The notes under the pieces: generated by a model | The model's input: the letters and a program-made list of their open reading frames with translations, nothing else | The model's database searches: none | What the model was told of the DNA's origin: nothing | Source of the DNA: Rostratula benghalensis | Lineage: Eukaryota; Chordata; Aves; Charadriiformes; Rostratulidae | Length of the DNA: 64,000 nt | Assembly (NCBI GenBank): GCA_013399305.1 | Contig: VXAI01000065.1 | Span: 3,007,103-3,071,102, forward strand | Reading direction: 5' to 3' | Translations under genes and position numbers: made by a program | Part shown: piece by piece, positions 26,201-34,049 of the stretch | Layout of the letters: each line of letters begins with the position of its first letter | Numbering within the stretch: the stretch's first letter is position 1

Positions 26201-27441
26201 GCATTCCAGCTGTAGTGAGTGGCTGAAATGCATATGCAAAAAGATTGAATCTGAAATGTATTCATCCTGAAGCCAGTGTACATGAAAAAGCTGAAATTTG
26301 TATACTTAGAAGCGCCATTATGGTGGAGTCGCATGTGTCCATTCATTATGACCATTAGAAGTGCATGAACCTTTACTGTGGAAAGTCAGGTAGGGATCTA
26401 AAACTCCTTATAATTCAGTGCTGCTAAATCCTAAGTATTTTGACCAGTAATGATCTTGCTTTTGATAGGCTGGAAGCTATAGAGACTTTGGGCCAGGGGA
26501 CAAGACGGGGAATGTGGAGGGTGGATTAGTAGTTATTAATTTTGTATAATGTATGAAAATATAATCTAACTAATGACATTTTAATGTCCATTAGCCATCA
26601 TAAAGGTTTTATGGTCAGAGGTTCATGAACTAGCATATTAAAAAGCTTTCCGTTTCAAACTTGTTCTGAATATATCCGAGTGGCTCTACAATTCTTTTGT
26701 GCGAATGGGGAGAAGAGGTCTTTGGAAACCTCATGCTAATATTCAGAGGACTAGGAGCATGTATTGGGGTTTACAGTACAGCTATACCAATGATGTTTCC
26801 AAACAAAGGACAAAGACACAATTATATCTTCACTGTTGCTTTTAGCCTTACACTACTTGAAGTAAACAGACAAAGCATCTCTGTGTCAGTAAAGCTGGAA
26901 ATAGATTAGGGCTTTTCCTTTTTTTTTTGTGTGTGTTTTGTAAGCAGATAAAAATAGCTTCCCAATGGATTGTAGCCATGCTTTTAGGTGGGTTCTTGAC
27001 TGTAGCTTGGTTCTTTTAGACATTTACTAGCAGTTACATATGAAAACTGAAGGCTGCCAAAAGCTGATAGCTGTCTTCCAGTGAAGCTTAGCTGTCCAAA
27101 TTTAGTTGTTATCAAAGAACTGTCATCAACATATGACTGACACCAGAAATGGCAAAATCTGTAGTGGGTACAATGGTAAAAGGGCTACTGTAAATCTTGA
27201 GATTTTAAAGCCCATTGTTTCTTTGTGTTTCTTCTCCATAGGTGTTCACATGGATCAGCCATGCTGCCGAGCCCTGTATGACTTTGAACCAGAAAATGAA
27301 GGAGAGCTGGGATTTAAAGAGGGTGATGTCATTACCCTCACTAACCAGATTGATGAAAACTGGTATGAGGGTATGCTTCATGGCCAGTCAGGTTTCTTTC
27401 CCATCAATTATGTGGATATTCTCGTTCCTTTGCCCAATTAG
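8192..27441 (+). CDS. SH3GL2: SH3GL2 (endophilin-A1), exons 2-9, 5'-partial
   Basis: Endophilin-A1 is a cytosolic presynaptic protein. Its N-terminal BAR domain dimerises, senses and bends membranes, and its C-terminal SH3 domain recruits dynamin and synaptojanin during synaptic-vesicle endocytosis. Eight coding exons, all with GT-AG borders and matching phases, join at 8192-8260, 10473-10545, 15409-15552, 17389-17522, 18260-18418, 19881-19984, 24586-24716 and 27242-27441. They give 337 codons plus a TAG stop. The missing first exon (amphipathic H0 helix, about 15 residues in this family) lies upstream of the window, making the expected total 352. I chose SH3GL2 over SH3GL1 and SH3GL3 from paralogue-specific stretches such as [20 protein letters not shown] and [12 protein letters not shown]. 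The BAR domain spans roughly residues 16-247, a short variable linker follows, and SH3 spans about 290-349. No stop, frameshift or splice defect is seen, so this is a functional gene. CDS identity is very secure. Confidence 0.97.
8261..10472 (+). other. SH3GL2 intron 2
   Basis: This intron is 2.2 kb. A locally GC-rich stretch at about 9210-9560 holds overlapping reading frames on both strands with no family resemblance. Nothing else stands out. Confidence 0.85.
10473..10545 (+). CDS. SH3GL2: SH3GL2 exon 3
   Basis: This exon has 73 bp, entering in phase 0 and leaving in phase 1. The acceptor is TCTGTCCTTTAG and the donor GTAATG. It encodes [20 protein letters not shown] flanked by K and PNP (about residues 39-62), part of BAR helix 1 up to the start of the membrane-inserting loop. 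The final G joins CT of exon 4 to make alanine 63. Confidence 0.97.
10546..15408 (+). other. SH3GL2 intron 3
   Basis: This intron is 4.9 kb. It contains a GC-rich patch at about 10840-11000 and a purine-only tract at 12859-12980. No transposon was recognised. Confidence 0.85.
12859..12980 (+). repeat. Purine tract, (GGAAAA)n-like
   Basis: About 120 bases of almost pure purine are built from GGAAAA and GGAGAA units, degenerating at both ends. It is a polypurine-polypyrimidine microsatellite of a type able to form triplex DNA. Confidence 0.9.
15409..15552 (+). CDS. SH3GL2: SH3GL2 exon 4 (BAR insert region)
   Basis: This exon has 144 bp with the acceptor GTGCTTCAG and the slightly weak donor GTAACT. 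It encodes about residues 63-110, beginning [20 protein letters not shown] and ending EECNF. It carries the endophilin-specific insert at the apex of the BAR crescent. The family's exposed hydrophobic positions (A66, M70), which dip into the bilayer, are present. The last G pairs with GA of exon 5 to give glycine. Confidence 0.97.
15553..17388 (+). other. SH3GL2 intron 4
   Basis: This intron is 1.8 kb of AT-rich sequence without recognisable repeats or exons. Confidence 0.85.
17389..17522 (+). CDS. SH3GL2: SH3GL2 exon 5
   Basis: This exon has 134 bp with the acceptor TTTTCTTTCAG and donor GTATTG. It encodes about residues 112-155, including [20 protein letters not shown] and [14 protein letters not shown], a long helix of the BAR domain with heptad-like hydrophobic spacing. 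Reading continues open beyond the donor for about 200 bp, but the next exon matches the family exactly in phase, so read-through is not expected. Confidence 0.97.
17523..18259 (+). other. SH3GL2 intron 5
   Basis: This is a short intron of 737 bases with nothing notable beyond splice signals. Confidence 0.85.
18260..18418 (+). CDS. SH3GL2: SH3GL2 exon 6
   Basis: This exon has 159 bp (53 codons), phase 0 at both ends, with the acceptor GTTTTTTAG and donor GTGAGA. It begins [20 protein letters not shown] and ends [12 protein letters not shown] (about residues 156-208). The basic stretch [16 protein letters not shown] lies on the lipid-facing surface of the BAR dimer in this family. The following helix ([20 protein letters not shown]) is a coiled-coil segment. 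Confidence 0.97.
18419..19880 (+). other. SH3GL2 intron 6
   Basis: This intron is 1.46 kb of AT-rich sequence. No repeats or exons were recognised. Confidence 0.85.
19881..19984 (+). CDS. SH3GL2: SH3GL2 exon 7
   Basis: This exon has 104 bp with the acceptor CAATCCTCAG and donor GTAATG. It encodes [20 protein letters not shown] followed by [14 protein letters not shown] (about residues 209-242), the last BAR helix. It leaves two bases (AG) that pair with A of exon 8 to form arginine. The intron that follows is 4.6 kb and holds two CR1 elements. Confidence 0.97.
20908..21980 (-). mobile_element. CR1 LINE, 5'-truncated
   Basis: The left edge carries the CR1 3' terminus (GAATCATAGAATC, the ATTCTATGA tail reversed). 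The minus strand reads as the C-terminal part of the CR1 reverse transcriptase, with [17 protein letters not shown] and the FADDTKL catalytic box at about 21750-21900. It then continues through the ORF2 C-terminus ([20 protein letters not shown]). The two main reading frames (21101-21562 and 21552-21968) are shifted relative to each other, so the copy is dead. About 1.07 kb of the 3' part of a CR1 is present. Confidence 0.95.
22955..23745 (+). mobile_element. CR1 LINE, 5'-truncated
   Basis: It begins in the part of CR1 ORF2 that reads [12 protein letters not shown] and runs to a degenerate ATTCTATAATTGTATGG tail. It includes the conserved CR1 3' UTR signature (GGTTGGAACTCTATGATC near 23681). 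The reading frame is broken several times. It is in the opposite orientation to the CR1 a kilobase upstream in the same intron. Confidence 0.95.
24586..24716 (+). CDS. SH3GL2: SH3GL2 exon 8 (linker)
   Basis: This exon has 131 bp with the acceptor TTTTGGCAG and donor GTAATA. It encodes about residues 243-286, starting with [20 protein letters not shown] and ending TTPKPS. This is the proline- and serine-rich flexible linker between the BAR and SH3 domains, normally the least conserved part of endophilins. Here it contains [20 protein letters not shown], which departs more from mammals than the other exons do, as expected for a linker. Confidence 0.95.
24717..27241 (+). other. SH3GL2 intron 8
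   Basis: This intron is 2.5 kb of AT-rich sequence with short reading frames only. No transposon was recognised. Confidence 0.85.
27242..27441 (+). CDS. SH3GL2: SH3GL2 exon 9 (SH3 domain and stop)
   Basis: This exon has 200 coding bases with the acceptor CTTCTCCATAG and a TAG stop at 27439-27441. It encodes the whole SH3 domain: an [15 protein letters not shown] hallmark, the NWYEGM tryptophan motif and the GFFPINYV closing strand. These residues form the groove that binds proline-rich tails of dynamin and synaptojanin. The protein ends ILVPLPN, slightly different from the mammalian tail as I recall it. Confidence 0.97.
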
Positions 27442-28368
27442 GATGGCTGATCCACCACCTCTGGCCCAGATAGTTGTGTCAGTACCACTGCTTCAAAATG
27501 CTGCTTCTTACACCTTACAAGTGCAAACTGCAGTGGTTAGAGTCATCGCTTCCCACTGAGCATCTTTGGTTTATGTGTTGTCATACTATGTGGTGGTGAT
27601 GCGTGATATCTTCTGAGCCAGCATAGTGTGGGTTAGTTTATTGGCCATGCTGGCCTGGTAGTAACCAGAGCCATTACTGAGATGAAGCAGGGAAGGCGAT
27701 GGCAAGCAAAGCAGGTATCTCAAAGTGAAGTATCAGAAAGTGAAGGTGGTATTGGGAAGATAATGCCTATCACCACTGTATTACTTTTCAGTCTTAGTTC
27801 TCTGTAAAAAGAGGGAGAAGTTCTTACCATTCCATCTTTTTATTCCTAGTGATACAATTCACACAGGTGTAACATTGACTAACTAGAATTGTATCTTCCA
27901 ACCAAACTGGCTTGCTGTTCTCACAGAGACAGTGTAAATGTAGACCCTATGGTTTCTCAGAAAGTGAACCACTGTACTGTGTGTCCTGCTGCTCTCTGCT
28001 CATTTTTATATTCTTAGTTATTGTTAAAAGGCCTACTTTGATCCAGAATTAAACTGTAAACCATAAAATGGGGATTCCTATAGTTAAACCTGGACCACAA
28101 ACCGCCTGAATTTGCCCTTCAGGATCCTTCAGCATGCTCACCAAAATGCCAGTAAGAGGGCAAGATGGGGAATAAAACTGGCATTTATTAACTGTTTATT
28201 GTCAAGTCTTGGCACAAAATTATGCTGCTTAAGCACCAGATATCCTTCATAAACTCATTCACTGAGGAATACAATAACCAACCAAACATGACCCATACTT
28301 CATTCATTTCTGTCTACCATGTGTTCTTTGAACATCATTTATGCATATTCTGCCCTCAATGAGGACTA

Positions 28369-28374
28369 AATAAA
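28369..28374 (+). promoter_or_regulatory. Candidate poly(A) signal
   Basis: This is an AATAAA hexamer followed within 30 bases by a GT- and T-rich stretch (TTGTTATCTTTTTGTGTTG), which resembles a downstream cleavage-stimulating element. Confidence 0.5.
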
Positions 28375-28703
28375 ACTTGTTATCTTTTTGTGTTGAGCAA
28401 TTAAAGACATGTGGCCGTATATGCAAAAGCATTCCCCATATGTTTAGTTGGTTCTCTTGTGTTCCTCCTCCTTCCTGCACTTTGTGTGTACAGTGCTGTG
28501 CCTAGCTTCTTGGCATTCTTTTGGTAACAGTTGCAGAAGTTCTGTTAGTTTAGTTACCCAGAGTTTTATTTATCTAAATTGTACAGACTGTTTCAGAGAT
28601 TTAATGTGCTGCTTCGAATGTGCCACTTCAGTACAGAATGATGTGAAGACAATTCCCTACTGCTTAATGTATAAGCTATATCATGGAAAGTATTGATATT
28701 TCA

Positions 28704-28709
28704 AATAAA
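28704..28709 (+). promoter_or_regulatory. Candidate poly(A) signal
   Basis: This AATAAA hexamer has a TGTTGTGG stretch about 25 bases downstream. It is a second plausible end for SH3GL2 mRNA. Confidence 0.5.
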
Positions 28710-29427
28710 TGCTGAGAGAATAACTAGAATAATGTTGTGGATTATTACTGTGTTGCTTTCAAATCTATTGTCCTAACGTCATCTAACAAGCATTTTATTT
28801 CAGAAAGCATATTCCTCATTTCCTGCAAATGTGAAAAATATATTTTATGTCATCATCATATTGCTATGGTAGGAACTCACATGTGTAATGGCCCTCATAA
28901 ACAGAATAAACTGAACACTGAGCACATTAAATTAGTGTCATGATGACCAGCGTGCAATCTTATGGATACAGGTAGTTTCTCATTAAAGAAGGGTGGTATT
29001 CTCAAACCCCTTTAAAGACATAAAGTGTAAAGATGTGGTAACTTACAATTCATTTTTAATTTGATATGGGACATCATTATATTTACTTTCATGTTCTTTG
29101 TTATACACATTGTTGTGGGTTAGCCTTGGCAAAGAGCCAACTCACAAAGAGCTCACTCACTGTTCCTCCTCAGTGGGAGGATAAGAAAGTTCATGGGTTG
29201 AGATAAAGGCAGGGATATTTCTTACTGGTCACTGTCACTAGCAAAACAGATTTGACTTGGAGATAACTAATTTATTACCAATTACACCAGACTTACGCAG
29301 TGAGAAACAAAAAAGATAAACTTTAAAATAACATGTTTCCTGCCCCAATTCCCAAGCTTAAATTCACCCTGTCATTCCTGACTCCTCCCCACTGGAAGGG
29401 CCAGGGTGTGTGGAATGGTAGGTTGGT

Positions 29428-29713
29428 CTAAATAGCCCCGTCTCAGGGAAGGCTGTCTTTATGGAGTTTGGGCTGCCCAGCCAGCAAATGTCTCCTTCTC
29501 CCATGTCCCACGGACACTATTCCATGCACTGTTTACACTCCGCGGGCCACTCTCAGCCTGACAGCTCGTACAGCACAGCTTCGTCCTTCTCCCAATCGCT
29601 GGGCTACCCCTATGTGAACTTGGCCAGCAGCCACTCGACCAACCCCTACATCAGTGCAGTGCAGTCCTACCCCAACAGCCCCAGCCTGACTCAGACCCGG
29701 TTAGAGGGGACAG
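29428..29713 (+). pseudogene. DLX1-like fragment: DLX1 exon 1 fragment embedded in an LTR
   Basis: DLX1 is a homeodomain transcription factor of forebrain and craniofacial development. This segment reads as its N-terminal exon: LNSPVSGKAVFMEFG, then QQMSPSPMSHGHYSMHCLHS, AGHSQPDSSY, LGYPYVN, NPYISAVQSYPNS and TQTRLEGTG. It corresponds to about residues 10-105 of the vertebrate protein, at roughly 80 percent identity to the mammalian protein by eye. The frame is fully open. The normal first Met is missing: an in-frame TAG sits at 29419, but an internal ATG lies at 29461. At 29713 the similarity ends exactly where DLX1 exon 1 ends, followed by a GTAGGT donor, so intron sequence was copied too. 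The homeodomain (exons 2-3) is absent. It is much more GC-rich than its surroundings. A functional product is unlikely; a non-coding or chimeric transcript is possible. Confidence 0.88.
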
Positions 29714-29787
29714 GTAGGTGCACTTGGCTTTGGGGAGGTGAAAGGGAGGGGAGGGGGGAAGGGAAAGCAAGGAGGGAGGAAGGGTAG
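29714..29787 (+). other. DLX1 intron-1-like flank
   Basis: A GTAGGT donor is followed by GCACTTGGCTTTGGGG and a G/A-rich tract, up to the point where LTR-like sequence resumes (about 29788). This is best read as the beginning of DLX1 intron 1 carried along with the exon. The assignment comes from position and phase; I have no intron reference to compare. Confidence 0.55.
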
Positions 29788-30271
29788 ACTCATGCATAGC
29801 AGCTACTCTCTGCTGCTCCTTCCTCCTCACAGTTTTCCCCCTGTTCCAGCAGTGGGTCCCTGCACAGGCCACAGTGTGAATATCTGCTGGTATATCGTGA
29901 ACCATCTTCTTCTCATCCTTTGCCCTTGATGTTGCCTCTCCTGTTTCTCGCTCTTCTGGTTTTCCCCTCCTCCTCTCTCTGCCCAGTGTGTTTTGCTCTT
30001 TCTTAAGTATGTTTTCTCTGAGGCGCCACCATCTTGCTTGAGGAGCGCAGCCAGGTCCTGCTGTGGGTCCGTTGGAGCTGCCTGGAACCAGACATGTTAG
30101 GCACGAGGCAGCTCCAGCCTCTCAGAGAGGCTGCCTTGCAGCCTCCCACTACCAGTGCCTAGTCATATAACCATCTAGGCCTATCCAAGGGATGCCCCTA
30201 CATCTGTCAACAGAGACTGACAGAGTGGAACAAGACTGAATCTGACAGAAATGGAGCCTCATTCAAGGCTC

Positions 30272-30388
30272 AGTTCAAGGTCAGGTTCAAGGGGGCTCTG
30301 ACCAACCTGATCTAGTTGAAGACATCCCTGGTCACTGCAGGGTGGTTGGACTAGCTGATATTTAAAGATGCCTTCCAATCCAAACTAT
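30272..30388 (+). mobile_element. CR1 3' terminal fragment
   Basis: A short piece of the CR1 3' end is present: GTTCAAGGTCAGGTTCAAGG, GTCACTGCAGGGTGGTTGGA, CTAGCTGATATTTAAAGATG and CCTTCCAATCC. These are the terminal CR1 hallmarks without the preceding ORF. Confidence 0.85.
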
Positions 30389-30399
30389 CAGACAAACTA

Positions 30400-33290
30400 A
30401 TATTATATGTGTATAGTCCTAGTATTACTGCAGTTCTGGCCTAAGTCCTAGGACTGACCTCTTAAAAAGTTTCTGTCAGAGGTAGGAGGTCATCTGTTTC
30501 AAAACCAACGACCCTGAAACTTTTAACAGATGTGTTAGTGGTGATGTACCACAGTTAAGAACTATGTTATGGTTAATTAACTATGTTAATTATCAAGACT
30601 AGTGCCACTGGATCCAAAAGAAGCATTTCTGGCCCTGGCATCATCCTATTTTGTCAGATTATTATTTTGTAGTGTTTGTGGAGGGCATGCAAACATAGAG
30701 CAGCTATCTTAAAGATAATTTTACATGATTTAGAGCAAAAGGATAATTGGTATGCCGTGCTGTCCCACCCTGCTGAGGAGGCATATTTTTTAGTAAGGAA
30801 CTGTTGTATCTTTGAATGAATGGAGCCAGAAAGAATGCACAGATAAGAAAAAAATCTGTTACATGCCATCACTTGATGACATGGGCCTGGCCTCAACATG
30901 TTACACAATCCTTGGCAGTTCAGTGTTGTTCTGTTCTCTATCTCACATAAGTAATCCCTGAAGAACGCTTTATTACTCGAGTGGCAAGATGAAAATCTGA
31001 CTTGGCCTAGACGGAGATCACCAGGGCTGACAAAAGTTTGCATCTGAAGCTTCAGTAGTAGGATGAAGGGTGTGATCCAGGGATTCACAGGAAATAGAAG
31101 GCTGTTTGGTTTTACATTTTGGGGAGTTCAAAGCTTTCCCTACAGAACCCTATGAATCTGTTCCCTTCTAGAATCACATAAGACATGTTGATGGAGGCAA
31201 CATGCATTTTTTTACCAGCAGACTTAGAACTTCTGTCATCCTGCCTCCTAAGGCGTGTTTTCAGAAACATTTCAAAAATGTGACATGGGTTCCTACTTAC
31301 CAAACTTGGCTGTAGAACTGCAGGTCTTCACAGAGGAAGTTAGGAAAGTTTCCAGCGCTGAGCTTCCAGCTGCCCAATTTAGCTAAATGTTTTTTGTTTG
31401 AGGCTGTTGGGGTTTTTTGGGGTTTTTTTTTTGTTTTTTTTTTTGATTGAAGCTTAAGGTTTCATAAAACACTTACCTTCTTAGGCCTTCTCATTTATTG
31501 CAAAGTGAAACTTTGTGAAAAATAAAGAAAAAAAAAAATCAACAGTTTCCTGAACAGTTCTCCATTTAAATAAAGAAGTGATTTAGCCAAATAAATGTGG
31601 TTCACCCCACCCCCCCCCTTTTAAAGTATCTTCTTCCCTCTCTCCAGCAAGAAAATGGTAGTCACACCAAAAATACTGTATTTGAATCTTGGTTTAGTGA
31701 TTATACAGATGAGTCTTCCTTTAAGGATAACCATACTGCTTCTCCTACATGATCTAGATGGACACAACTTGAAAACTGTTATCAGGACTTCTTTCCTGGT
31801 TTCACACTTGTAAGTCTTTCAAGTCTTTATGGCTACTATTAAGGAAAGCAATAGTTATGCTCCAGGATGTGCCCTAAGCTTGCTGTATCTATAAGCTGAG
31901 GGAACTGGCTACATACATGAAAGCAGGAAGGGTTTGTGCAGATGTGTTTTCTTCTCAGCACAGGAGTACTCTGATTTGAGATGGGCAAATGAAGTAATAA
32001 ATTAGGTCATATTCCCAGCTAACACTGTATAACATCCAGTACATTCTATAGAAAAGGATTTGAGCTTAATTTTCTATAAAATGCCAGTAGGGTTTCTTAG
32101 ACTTCAGCTCAGAATTTCATGTTCAAACACAGACTTGGAATTTCCGGAAGGCTTTGCGGTCTTTCCTTACCATTTGGCCTAGAATGCTGCAGAAGATGGG
32201 AACAGCTTTGTTATATATTCTTAGCGTTCACTGTAAAATACAGATAAATTCCAAGCTATTTACCTTTAAAGGTATCTCCTTGGTGATACAGCACAGGGAA
32301 GCAGTTCAAAGAAGCAGAAGGTTCTGCCATGCCTTACCAGAGACACTGGATCTGGAAAGTCGCAACAGCTCTAAGACTCCAAACAGAGGATATTTCCCTT
32401 TCAGATGATGCTGGGACAGACAGTGGATGAGCCGAAGTCCCTGCAGTGAGAACCCTCTCCTCGTCCTTTGCAATGGGAGCCCACAGGTCCTTCGGTAGGG
32501 TAGTAGCAACCACACTCATGCTACTCACTTGTATAGTGCTCAGGGCTCATGGCTTTCACTCTCTCTTCACCTATTGTGAAGTCAGGAGTTGAAAAGAAGC
32601 ACTAAGAAATCAGAGAAAGAAAAAGGGTCTTGACCTCCTGAGTCTACTTGTCTGGAAGCTGGGGGGGCACCAGGAGGGAGCAGGCAGCTCTCTGATGAGA
32701 TCTTCTTTCCCTATACTTGCAGAAACACACCGTTACTTCTTTGGGTCCATGCCTGAAACTGGAGGATTCAGTGATTTACCCCATCACCAGCAACAGTGCT
32801 CATCTATGTGGCTTTCCTGTCCCTTAACAGTTACTGAACTGTGGCACATCCTTTGCTCAGAACATGCACACTGGCAGTGATATCCTGAAGTGGGCACAAG
32901 ATGTAACTCATGTTATCAACAGTTATTTTACTAGCTTTTCTGATGATCCCCATAGTCACTCTGTCTCCTCCCGCATCAGAGTGACAAAAGGGAGAGCTTG
33001 GCACCCCACAGCCACTTTCCATTTCTTCTTCTTGCTGTGGTGAGCACCAATACTAGGCTCCAGAGGCTGCAAGAGAGAATTATCATAGGCCCCTTTTAGC
33101 TGTATGCTAAGATGCTGTGCTCTTGCCCCATGAATACTATATACTGAAAACTAGTCTGAAACCAGGCACCTAATGCCTATACCCAAATTCAATGTAATGC
33201 ATGAACTCTCTCATTCCACTTTTCAACCTCTATTGCGACATGTAACTTTCACATTGTCTAACATTCCTCCTCAGGAGGATGACTTAAAAT
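30400..33290. other. Intergenic, no gene seen
   Basis: This is AT-rich sequence. Reading frames up to about 144 codons (30654-31088, minus) show no family resemblance and have no splice-supported partners. Only low-complexity tracts were noted. Confidence 0.6.
31390..31453 (+). repeat. T/G-rich low-complexity tract
   Basis: Runs of T interrupted by GGGG and GTT (GTTGGGGTTTTTTGGGG and similar) are followed by oligo-T stretches. No retroelement body was recognised beside it. Confidence 0.7.
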
Positions 33291-33299
33291 TTCCTTTTG

Positions 33300-34040
33300 T
33301 TGAAGTTAATGAAGGTCCTGTCAAGCCACTTCTCCAGTTTGTCCAGGTTCCTCTCGATGCCAGCACAGCCCTCTGTATCAGCCATCCCTCCCTGATTTGT
33401 ATCATCTGCAAAGTTACAGAGAGTGTGTTGTGCCTAAACTTCAAGATCATTAATCACAGAATAATTATCTCATAGAACAGTTTGTGTTGGAAGGAACCTT
33501 TGAAGATCATCTAGTTCCAAACTCCCACCCCTCAATGGGCAGGGCCATCTTTCACTATATCAGACTGCTCAAAACCCTGTCCAGTGTGACTTCCAATGCT
33601 GTGACATCCACAGCTTCTCTGGTCATCTCGTTCCAGTGTTTCTCCACCCTTATCACAAAACAGTTTATTTCTTATGTCCAAGCTGTAATTATCTTCTTTC
33701 AGTTTAAAACAGCTGTCCCTTGTCCTGTCACTACAGACTCCAGTAAAAAGTTTCTCTAGCTTTCTTATACACCCCTTTTGTATACTGAAAGGCTGCCATA
33801 AGGTCTCTCTGGAGCCTTCTCTTCTCCATGCTGAAGAACCCCAATGCTCTTAGTTTCTCTTCATAGGGGACATGCTCCAATTCCCTGATGATTCTCATGG
33901 CCCTCTTCTGGACTCACTTTAATGAAGATGTTGAACAGGATTGCACCCATTATTCATTATCACTACAGGTAGACACCATTCATGGCAGGTCTTCAGTTGG
34001 TCGTTGTACCACTGACCGTAACCCTCTAGGCTCAGTTTCA
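33300..34040 (-). mobile_element. Older CR1 copy, interrupted by a younger CR1
   Basis: The left block (33300-33454) contains CACTTCTCCAGTTTGTCCAG and a ATCATCTGCAAAGTTACAGA stretch. The right block (33919-34040) resumes at TAATGAAGATGTTGAACAGG and ends with CCACTGACCGTAACCCTC. Together these follow the order of a CR1 RT/3' region on the minus strand, split by an insertion. The subfamily differs from the other copies here and the sequence is more diverged. Confidence 0.8.
33455..33922 (-). mobile_element. CR1 3' fragment nested in another CR1
   Basis: It begins with ATCTCATAGAACAGTTTGTG and GTTGGAAGGAACCTTTGAAG, the reversed CR1 terminus. It runs through CTCTTCTCCATGCTGAAGAA and GGCCCTCTTCTGGACTCAC, the normal CR1 3' order on the minus strand. 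It is flanked on both sides by the pentamer TTAAT (33450-33454 and 33919-33923), a possible target duplication. Confidence 0.85.
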
Positions 34041-34049
34041 AAGAATGGT

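Larger units (their letters stand above)
27442..28725 (+). other. SH3GL2: SH3GL2 3' untranslated region (estimated)
   Basis: AT-rich non-coding sequence follows the stop. Canonical AATAAA hexamers lie at 28171, 28369, 28704 and 28905. The end at about 28725 is an estimate from the 28704 signal. The 28369 site would give a UTR of about 0.95 kb. The sequence alone cannot tell which is used. Confidence 0.6.
29111..30155. mobile_element. Avian endogenous-retrovirus LTR (solo, interrupted)
   Basis: The left part starts TGTTGTGGGTTAGCC. It continues with GAGATAAAGGCAGGGATA, CAAAACAGATTTGACTTGG and a TTTATTACCAATTAC stretch. The right part (from about 29788) has CTGCTGCTCCTTCCTCCTCA, CCAGCAGTGGGTCCCT, CTTAAGTATGTTTTCTCTGA, GGCGCCACCATCTTGCTTGA and GTGGGTCCGTTGGAGC. 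In that order, these blocks match from memory a long avian LTR family common in non-galliform birds. I cannot name the exact subfamily or its transcription direction. No internal retroviral genes are found, so it is probably a solo LTR. The right end is degraded and no target-site duplication is clear. The middle (about 29422-29787) is foreign sequence related to DLX1. Confidence 0.7.
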
